From Prevotellaceae bacterium (GTDB lineage Bacteria; Bacteroidota; Bacteroidia; Bacteroidales; UBA932): 14,317 nt of DNA. A model generated the notes under the pieces. The model searched no databases. It saw only the letters and a list, made by a program, of their open reading frames with translations, and was not told where the DNA came from. The stretch lies in assembly GCA_031284065.1 (NCBI GenBank), contig JAITAP010000168.1, forward strand, positions 1-14,317. Reading direction: 5' to 3'. Made by a program: the position numbers and the translations under genes. Shown here piece by piece: positions 6,849 to 11,562 of this stretch (the stretch's first letter is position 1; each line of letters starts with the position of its first letter).

Positions 6849-7826
6849 ATGAAAGAAACGTATTCAATTTTTTCCATTAGCGCCGCCGCCGAGTTTGAGC
6901 AGGCGTGCCTTACTACTTTTTACAGGCAGGCGCAGGCGTGCGAGCCGTACAGCCGCTACCTTTCGTACATGGGCGTGCGGGCGGAGGACGTGAAGTGCGC
7001 GGCGCAGATTCCCTTTTTGCCCATCGAATTTTTCAAGACGGAGCGCGTTGCTTGCAAAAATGCAAAAGAGCAAATCACCTTTACCAGCAGCGGCACTACC
7101 GGAGCGGAAACAAGCCGCCACTACGTAACCGACGTGCAGCTGTACGAAGAGTCTTTTTTGCGGGGGTTTGAGCATTTTTACGGAACTCCGCAAAAATACT
7201 GCATACTCGCGCTGCTGCCGGGCTACGCCGAGCGGCAAGGCTCGTCGCTGGTGTACATGGCGGAGCGGTTAGTGGAGCAAAGCGCGCACCCGCTGGGAGG
7301 ATTTTTTTTGCATAATTACGACGAGCTGGCGGCGCGGCTTGCGCTCCTGCACCGGCAGCAACAGCAAGCTATTCTTATTGGGGTGAGCTTTGCCCTGCTG
7401 GATTTGGCAGAGCAACGCCAATTCCGGTTTCCCAACCTTACTGTTATGGAAACGGGCGGCATGAAGGGAAAGCGGCGGGAAATGCCGCGCGAGGAGCTGC
7501 ACCGGAGCTTGTGCCGCAGCTTTGGCGTAGAGGTCGTCCACTCGGAGTACGGCATGACGGAGCTGCTGTCGCAGGCGTACTCGCTCGGCAACGGGCGATT
7601 CCTAACGCCTCCTTGGATGCGCGTGTCGCTGCGCGACCTGCACAACCCTTTTTCTCCGGCGGCAACCGGCGTTTCCGGTGGAATTAACGTTACTGATTTG
7701 GCCAACCAAAACTCCTGCGCGTTTATCGAGACTCAGGACTTGGGGCGGCTGCACGCCGACGGAACCTTTGAGGTGTTGGGACGCATTGACCACGCCATAG
7801 CGCGGGGGTGCAACATGCTGGTATAA
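6849..7826 (+). CDS. LuxE-like acyl-protein synthetase / acyltransferase
   Basis: The product has 325 residues and resembles LuxE, the subunit that activates fatty acids with ATP and holds them on a cysteine in bioluminescent bacteria. Visible motifs are the P-loop TFTSSGTTGAETSRHY (T79-G85), METGGMKGKRREMP, EYGMTELLSQAYS (E233-E238) and the C-terminal DLGRLHADGTFEVLGRIDHAIARGCN. Cys321 near the C-terminus is in the position expected for the acyl-carrying cysteine of LuxE. No luxC reductase, acyl-ACP thioesterase or luciferase gene is nearby, so bioluminescence is not implied. It lies 45 nt after the GH3 gene, which carries a related SSGTT ATP loop. The protein is slightly shorter than Vibrio LuxE (about 370-380 residues) but appears complete. 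Confidence 0.85.
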   Translation: MKETYSIFSISAAAEFEQACLTTFYRQAQACEPYSRYLSYMGVRAEDVKCAAQIPFLPIEFFKTERVACKNAKEQITFTSSGTTGAETSRHYVTDVQLYEESFLRGFEHFYGTPQKYCILALLPGYAERQGSSLVYMAERLVEQSAHPLGGFFLHNYDELAARLALLHRQQQQAILIGVSFALLDLAEQRQFRFPNLTVMETGGMKGKRREMPREELHRSLCRSFGVEVVHSEYGMTELLSQAYSLGNGRFLTPPWMRVSLRDLHNPFSPAATGVSGGINVTDLANQNSCAFIETQDLGRLHADGTFEVLGRIDHAIARGCNMLV

Positions 7827-7879
7827 ATTCTTGCGGGGCGGTTTTTGTTGGGGGAGTGGGTAGTATGGAATTTTTCATC

Positions 7880-7887
7880 TATCTTTG
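7880..7887 (+). promoter_or_regulatory. Promoter of the small toxin-antitoxin pair, TATCTTTG
   Basis: TATCTTTG matches TAnnTTTG, 27 nt before the antitoxin start; no clean TTG lies at the -33 position. The segment ttttcatctatctttgc (7873-7889) recurs exactly at 8430-8446 in front of the nucleotidyltransferase gene, and both are preceded by ggcggttttt. The rest of 7827-7913 shows no strong terminator for the LuxE gene. Confidence 0.5.
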
Positions 7888-7913
7888 CGGTGTAAAGTTA
7901 AAAACAAAAGGAA

Positions 7914-8084
7914 ATGGATAAGATGACTGTCACCATGTCGCAGCGAGAATACAAAAAGTTTCTCGCCTACAAGGAAGCCGACAAGATTGCACGAAGCATC
8001 CGGCGTGGACTCAGCGAAATGAAAGAGGCACGGGAAAGCAAACGTACCCTCAAATCGGCTTATGAATTAGCGTATGAACTTTGA
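7914..8084 (+). CDS. Small antitoxin-like protein upstream of RelE-type toxin
   Basis: This short ORF of 56 codons (MDKMTVTMSQREYKKFLAYK ... LAYEL) has the size, basic-helical character and position of an antitoxin. Its 3' end overlaps the toxin ORF by 11 nt (8074-8084), as in type II toxin-antitoxin operons. I cannot place it in a named antitoxin family. The sequence is rich in Lys, Arg, Glu and Ala and is probably almost all helical. A predicted promoter box lies 27 nt upstream. In-frame ATG codons at residues 4 and 8 are alternative starts. The 'antitoxin' call rests on context and size. Confidence 0.65.
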   Translation: MDKMTVTMSQREYKKFLAYKEADKIARSIRRGLSEMKEARESKRTLKSAYELAYEL

Positions 8085-8403
8085 AGTTGCCCCTGAATTT
8101 GAAAAGGCGCTAAAAAGATTGAGCAAAAAATATCCGTCATTGAAGACGGATTACCTTGCCTTTTTGCAGGAATTGGAGCAAAATCCAATGATGGGCGACG
8201 AGATATTTCCTCACTGCCGAAAAGTCCGTATAGCCATCAAAAGCAAAGGAAAAGGTAAGCGCGGTGGCGGCAGAATAATTTTCTATTTTGAAGTTGCACA
8301 GGATAAAATCACATTACTATTTATCTATGACAAGTCAGAGATGGAAAATGTGCAAACGGCATTTATCGAACAGATACTTCAAACGATGCTGCCATTACGC
8401 TAG
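8074..8403 (+). CDS. RelE/HigB-type toxin of a type II toxin-antitoxin pair
   Basis: The product has 109 residues. The N-terminus FEVAPEFEKALKRLSKKYPS is the usual first strand and helices of RelE/ParE-fold proteins. The basic segment KVRIAIKSKGKGKRGGGRII and the following strands FYFEVAQDKITLLFIYDKSE match a widespread Bacteroidota subfamily of RelE-like toxins. RelE toxins cleave mRNA on the ribosome; which activity this one has cannot be told from sequence. It overlaps the antitoxin gene by 11 nt. Its stop codon lies 57 nt before the next gene's start. Confidence 0.82.
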   Translation: MNFEVAPEFEKALKRLSKKYPSLKTDYLAFLQELEQNPMMGDEIFPHCRKVRIAIKSKGKGKRGGGRIIFYFEVAQDKITLLFIYDKSEMENVQTAFIEQILQTMLPLR

Positions 8404-8437
8404 GTGGGCGGCGGTTTTTTGGGTGTGTGTTTTCATC

Positions 8438-8445
8438 TATCTTTG
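8438..8445 (+). promoter_or_regulatory. Promoter of the MNT nucleotidyltransferase gene, TATCTTTG
   Basis: TATCTTTG matches the -7 consensus, with TTTG at 8418-8421 (16-nt gap, a little short). Transcription would begin near 8452, about 9 nt before ATG 8461. This supports 8461 as the start rather than the in-frame GTG at 8404. The segment is a near copy of the one before the antitoxin gene. Confidence 0.5.
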
Positions 8446-8460
8446 CAGCGTAATAAGAAC

Positions 8461-8784
8461 ATGCTTACTCAGAATGATGCAATCAAAATAGCCGAAAGCT
8501 ATACGCGCGAAGTAGAGGCGCAGGGAGTTCGCCTGCATACCGCTATTTTGTTCGGCTCGTTTGCCAGAGGCACGCAGCACGAGTGGTCTGATATTGACGT
8601 GGCGCTAGTGGCAGATGAATTTACCGGAGTGGGATTTATAGATAGAAAGCTATTCCCTTACATTGGAATAAAGCCGCCATACGTCCGCATTGAATCAAAA
8701 ACCTACCCTACCGAATACTTTCGAGACGGAGATCCGCTTATCGCAGAAATCAAAAGAGAGGGCATAGTGATAAAGACCGGCTAA
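8461..8784 (+). CDS. Stand-alone MNT-type nucleotidyltransferase domain protein
   Basis: This 107-residue protein has a polymerase beta-like minimal nucleotidyltransferase fold. The motif GS at 32-33, ten residues, then DID at 44-46 (FGSFARGTQHEWSDIDVALV) is complete, so the catalytic metal ligands are in place. In many MNT-HEPN toxin-antitoxin pairs this protein adds AMP to, and silences, a HEPN ribonuclease toxin. No HEPN ORF precedes or follows here: upstream is the RelE-type toxin and downstream is a converging gap. It may be an orphan antitoxin, act on a distant partner, or work with the neighbouring toxin. The start at 8461 is chosen because a promoter box lies just before it; the frame is open back to 8404. 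Confidence 0.8.
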   Translation: MLTQNDAIKIAESYTREVEAQGVRLHTAILFGSFARGTQHEWSDIDVALVADEFTGVGFIDRKLFPYIGIKPPYVRIESKTYPTEYFRDGDPLIAEIKREGIVIKTG

Positions 8785-8872
8785 AGATACTTACCTGCCG
8801 CCATTTTCCCTTTCTCCGGCTGAGCTTAGTTTCCAATAAATAGCTGTAATTTGCATAAATGCTCCTGCGAAA

Positions 8873-8994
8873 GTTGAGTAAAGAAATAAGGGCAAATGTA
8901 TCGTGGGATAAACCCGCTCAACTAAGGGAACTTTTGAAAACGAGGGCAAATGTGTCAAGGGAGAGAACCCCTTATTTTCCAAAGTTCCCTTAGT
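8873..8994. repeat. Nested inverted and direct repeats in the converging gap
   Basis: The 274-nt gap between the MNT gene (+) and the cation transporter gene (-) holds three relations. (1) Inverted repeat 8921-8940 / 8975-8994, 19 of 20 matching, arms beginning actaagggaacttt. (2) A diverged direct repeat beginning agggcaaatg at 8889 and 8943, 54 nt apart, each ending in aaccc. (3) gttgag (8873-8878) / ctcaac (8917-8922). The large hairpin could act as a two-way transcription stop, although no clean T-run follows on either strand. Alternatively it is the remnant of a small palindromic element. The rest of 8785-9058 shows nothing recognisable. Confidence 0.6.
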
Positions 8995-9058
8995 AGCGCA
9001 AAAAGCACGCAACCCATTTTCACCCTTATTCCCTTCTCAAATTTCGGCGGCGATTGGC

Positions 9059-10036
9059 TCACTGCCGGTTGCAGCTGTCGGCTTCCTTATCATCGCACTC
9101 CTCAAGGTTAGATTCTACCTCAATGGTGGAGTGCTGTATGCCCAGCGGCTTCACGCCTGCGCGAATATCGGTTTTGATGCGCGACACCTCCGCAAGTGAA
9201 GCCTCGTCGTGCAGCACAACGTGACAAGTGAGCGCAGCCTGCGTGGTGCTCAATCCCCAGATGTGGAGATGGTGAATACCCATGATACCCCGCACGCTCA
9301 ATATTTTTTTCGTTACCTCACCCACGCTAATGTTTTGCGGAACACCGTCGAGGCTAAGGCGCACGGTGTCTTTCAGCAGCGACCACGTGCCGACAAAGAT
9401 AATAACGGCAACCACAATGCTTATCACGCTATCGAGCCAGTACCACGCGGTGAACGTTATCGCAATGCCTGCCACCATTACCCCCACCGAAACCAGCGCA
9501 TCGGCAACGAGGTGCAGATAGGCTCCCTTCACGTTCAAATCCTTATCCTTGTCCCGGAAAAACAGCAGCGCCGTTACGGCGTTAATCACAATCCCTATGC
9601 CGGCTACAACCGCCACCACGCCGCCCTCCACCGGCACGGGGGTAAGCATACGCTCCACCGCCTCGTAAGCGATACTGCCAACGGCTGCCAGCAGAATCAC
9701 CGCGTTGACGAGCGCCGCCAAAATGGTTGCCTTTTTGTAGCCGTATGTGTACTGCGCCTTAGGCTTGGCGGCGGCCAGCTTGAGCGCCAGCAGCGCAATG
9801 ATGAGGCTCGCCACATCAGCAAGGTTGTGCCCGGCGTCGGTGAGCAGCGCCAGCGACCCCGTAATGAAGCCCGCAGCTACTTCTACCAAAACAAAAATAA
9901 CGTTGAGCGCAATGCCGATAACAAAAGCACGGCTGGTGCGCGTCATGTCAAGCTGGTGGCTGTGGTGATGCCCGTGCCCGTGATGGTCATGCCCGCTTTC
10001 ATGGTCATGGTCGTGGTGAGAATGTTGATGTGCCAT
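9059..10036 (-). CDS. Cation diffusion facilitator, Zn/Cd exporter (CzcD/ZitB type)
   Basis: The product is a 325-residue inner-membrane proton antiporter that exports divalent metal ions. Residues 1-30 are a histidine-rich tail (MAHQHSHHDHDHESGHDHHG ...). Six predicted membrane segments lie near 37-57, 66-89, 103-125, 138-160, 173-195 and 200-222. The metal site residues are H70 and D74 in DAGHNLAD and H175 and D179 in HLVAD, the His/Asp pattern typical of zinc transporters. A cytoplasmic domain follows (from about 225) with GIHHLHIWGLS. The end carries two extra cysteines (EECDDKEADSC). The frame is open to 10126, but ATG 10036 begins exactly at the His-rich tail and lies downstream of the predicted promoters. 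Confidence 0.93.
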   Translation of the reverse strand: MAHQHSHHDHDHESGHDHHGHGHHHSHQLDMTRTSRAFVIGIALNVIFVLVEVAAGFITGSLALLTDAGHNLADVASLIIALLALKLAAAKPKAQYTYGYKKATILAALVNAVILLAAVGSIAYEAVERMLTPVPVEGGVVAVVAGIGIVINAVTALLFFRDKDKDLNVKGAYLHLVADALVSVGVMVAGIAITFTAWYWLDSVISIVVAVIIFVGTWSLLKDTVRLSLDGVPQNISVGEVTKKILSVRGIMGIHHLHIWGLSTTQAALTCHVVLHDEASLAEVSRIKTDIRAGVKPLGIQHSTIEVESNLEECDDKEADSCNRQ

Positions 10037-10074
10037 TTTTGGTATAATTTTTAGCGTTGATACAAGCTTGCAGC

Positions 10075-10170
10075 GGCGCTGTGTTTTTTTCAGCCGACTG
10101 TTTGTGAATACAGTACAAAGGTACAATGTTTTTTTTGCAAAATCAATCCCAATAAGTAGGTATAAAAATA
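10075..10170. repeat. Direct repeat copy A upstream of the CDF gene
   Basis: This copy of about 95 bp begins ggcgctgtgttttt and ends ataagtaggtataaaaata. It is repeated at 10193-10285 with scattered changes and small indels; the start-to-start distance is 118 bp and the end-to-end distance is about 115. It contains minus-strand promoter 1 of the CDF gene. Confidence 0.8.
10116..10146 (-). promoter_or_regulatory. CDF promoter 1 (proximal), TTG-N20-TACCTTTG
   Basis: On the minus strand a TTG at 10146-10144 is followed after 20 nt by TACCTTTG at 10123-10116. This matches the Bacteroidota -33/-7 arrangement well. Transcription would start near 10109, leaving a leader of about 73 nt before ATG 10036. 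Confidence 0.6.
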
Positions 10171-10192
10171 GCCACTACCGGCCAACTAAAAT

Positions 10193-10285
10193 GGCGCTGT
10201 GTTTTCAAGCCGCCTGCTCGTAAATATGGCGCAAAGGTACGATGTTTTTTTGCAAAATCAATCCTGATAAGTAGGTAGAGAAATA
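10193..10285. repeat. Direct repeat copy B upstream of the CDF gene
   Basis: Partner of the copy at 10075-10170. The shared blocks ggcgctgtgtttt, gcaaaatcaatcc and ataagtaggta are unchanged, while the middle has diverged (for example agtacaaaggtacaatg against gcgcaaaggtacgatg). Both copies keep a promoter, so the duplication is probably functional or recent. Confidence 0.8.
10232..10261 (-). promoter_or_regulatory. CDF promoter 2 (distal), TTG-N19-TACCTTTG
   Basis: This is the same arrangement in repeat copy B: TTG at 10261-10259, a 19-nt gap, and TACCTTTG at 10239-10232 on the minus strand. Its transcript would run through promoter 1 and have a leader of about 190 nt. Two promoters in tandem may give dosage or separate regulation. 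Confidence 0.55.
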
Positions 10286-10417
10286 AAAAGGTAGAAGTTT
10301 GCCCCGGCAAGGGGAGCTTGTCCGGAGCAATTTCTTTGATAGAATTTTTTTAGCTGACCGGTAGTGAAAGAAAAATCGGCTTTGCTTTCTGTTATCACGC
10401 AGCTTTTTGCCCTGCGG

Positions 10418-10450
10418 TTTGCCCCAGCCTGAAGATAATGCGTATCTTTG
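10418..10450 (+). promoter_or_regulatory. fic promoter, TTTG-N21-TATCTTTG, with small inverted repeat
   Basis: TTTG at 10418-10421 and TATCTTTG at 10443-10450 form the best -33/-7 pair in the window. The perfect inverted repeat aagata-5 nt-tatctt (10432-10448) overlaps the -7 box and is a possible operator. Transcription would start near 10457, about 58 nt before ATG 10515. The rest of the divergent region 10286-10417 holds nothing else I can identify. Confidence 0.6.
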
Positions 10451-10514
10451 CAGCAGGTAACAATAATATCACCACCGGACATTTCTTTTGAAAGTCGCTA
10501 AAAATTCAACCAGT

Positions 10515-11312
10515 ATGAGCACAGACAGCATTAGTAAGCTTGAGAAGCTGGTTGCCGGCTACAGGCAGGCAGCACGCGGGCAGGCGGATTTGAAAAAATA
10601 TACCTGCTATGCTATTACCTACCATTCAACGGCTATCGAGGGCAGCACGCTGACAGAGGGACAGGTTTATAGCTTGCTCGATCAGGATATACCCGCCAAA
10701 AACAAGCCTTTTGCCGAGCAACAAATGGTGGTTGACCACCACAAGGCTCTTGCTTATACGCTCAATAAAGCCACCGAAAACGCCCCAATAACAGAGCTTC
10801 TGATACGGGAAATTGGGGGCATGGTAGTAAAAAACACCGGCAGCATTTACAATACGGCGTTAGGTACGTTCGATAGCGCGCGCGGCGACTACCGCCTTGT
10901 GAACGTTCACGCGGGGGCACGGCTTTTTCCTGATTTCTCCAAAGTACCGGCGCTTATGAAAACACTTGTAAAAGATATGGCCAACCGGCAGGCAACGGCA
11001 AAAACATTCAAGGAAAAATGTGAAGCGGCTTTCTATGCACACTACCAATTTGTGAGCATACACCCTTTTGCAGACGGTAACGGCAGAACATCCCGGCTAC
11101 TTATGAACTATATTTTAACGCTATTTGATTTGCCTGTTTTCTTCGTATTCAAAAGCAGCCGCATTTCTTACATTATGGCATTGGAAAAGGCGCGGAAAAC
11201 AGGCAATTTACAACCATTTTACGATTTTATGTTCAGGCAGTACAAAAAGTTTTTAGAAGCGGGAGTAAAGGGAAGCGTAGCCGCAAGTACCGGCGCTACA
11301 AAGGGAATTTAG
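10515..11312 (+). CDS. Fic family protein, class II (autoinhibited AMP-transferase)
   Basis: The product is 265 residues long. The catalytic Fic loop HPFADGNGR at residues 183-191 is intact, with the invariant His and the Asp, Asn and Arg that bind metal and ATP phosphates. The protein should therefore be able to transfer AMP to a hydroxyl side chain of a target protein. The N-terminal helix carries the inhibitory motif S38-x3-E42-G43 (STAIEG), whose Glu blocks ATP in class II Fic proteins, so activity is kept off until relieved. The frame opens at a TTG (10488), but ATG 10515 is preferred; the residues before it look like leader sequence. No antitoxin gene adjoins, as expected when the inhibitor is built in. 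The target is unknown. Confidence 0.88.
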   Translation: MSTDSISKLEKLVAGYRQAARGQADLKKYTCYAITYHSTAIEGSTLTEGQVYSLLDQDIPAKNKPFAEQQMVVDHHKALAYTLNKATENAPITELLIREIGGMVVKNTGSIYNTALGTFDSARGDYRLVNVHAGARLFPDFSKVPALMKTLVKDMANRQATAKTFKEKCEAAFYAHYQFVSIHPFADGNGRTSRLLMNYILTLFDLPVFFVFKSSRISYIMALEKARKTGNLQPFYDFMFRQYKKFLEAGVKGSVAASTGATKGI

Positions 11313-11345
11313 ACGTTTGGGAGTTTTTGCAGAACGAGCGCCTCC

Positions 11346-11380
11346 GAAAATAAAAAAGCCCCCGTCAAAAGTCGAGGGCT
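11346..11380 (-). terminator. Rho-independent terminator (minus strand)
   Basis: Arms agcccccg (11357-11364) and cgagggct (11373-11380) pair with one mismatch around an 8-nt loop. Read on the minus strand the hairpin is followed by TTTTTTATTTT (11356-11346), a classic terminator. On the plus strand the tail is weak (acttaatgtttt), though it might still slow transcription coming from fic. Confidence 0.75.
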
Positions 11381-11437
11381 ACTTAATGTTTTCACAACGG
11401 AATAATCCTTATTGTGATTTGCTTACATTCTTTACTT
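11350..11437 (-). ncRNA. Candidate small RNA between fic and the fucosidase gene
   Basis: On the minus strand a good promoter (11472-11443) is followed after about 70 nt by a strong terminator (11380-11346), with no ORF in between. The predicted RNA is about 85-95 nt. Its interior folds: AATGT (about 11431-11427) pairs with ACATT (11389-11385), enclosing CACAA/TTGTG with an inner GGA/TCC stem, followed by the terminator hairpin. It is not part of a coding transcript, because the next gene beyond the terminator, fic, runs the opposite way. I do not recognise it as tRNA, tmRNA, 6S, SRP or a named riboswitch. It could be a trans-acting sRNA or an antisense regulator of the fic 3' end. Confidence 0.5.
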
Positions 11438-11442
11438 AGGCA

Positions 11443-11472
11443 CAAAGGTAAGAAAGATTTGCAAACCGCAAA
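11443..11472 (-). promoter_or_regulatory. Promoter of the candidate small RNA, TTTG-N18-TACCTTTG
   Basis: On the minus strand TTTG lies at 11472-11469 within a T-run, followed after 18 nt by TACCTTTG at 11450-11443, a full match to the -7 box. The transcription start is expected near 11437. The remaining gap to the fucosidase stop (11473-11562) is AT-rich without further features. Confidence 0.6.
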
Positions 11473-11562
11473 AAAAACTTATCGTAAAAATGCAAAAAAT
11501 ATCTTAAAAGCAAGAAAAATATTGGGCGGTAGCGCAGACCGACCGACGTAACATGCTAATTC

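Noticed and set aside
6849..7826. Bioluminescence (lux) operon
   Set aside because: Only a LuxE-like gene is present; no luxA, luxB, luxC or luxD is nearby, and such stand-alone genes are known outside luminous bacteria.
8791..9012. A 73-codon minus-strand frame in the converging gap
   Set aside because: It consists largely of the inverted and direct repeats, has no promoter and resembles no protein I know.
10258..10482. A 74-codon minus-strand frame in the fic/CDF divergent region
   Set aside because: It overlaps the fic promoter and the repeat block and shows no domain; chance ORF.
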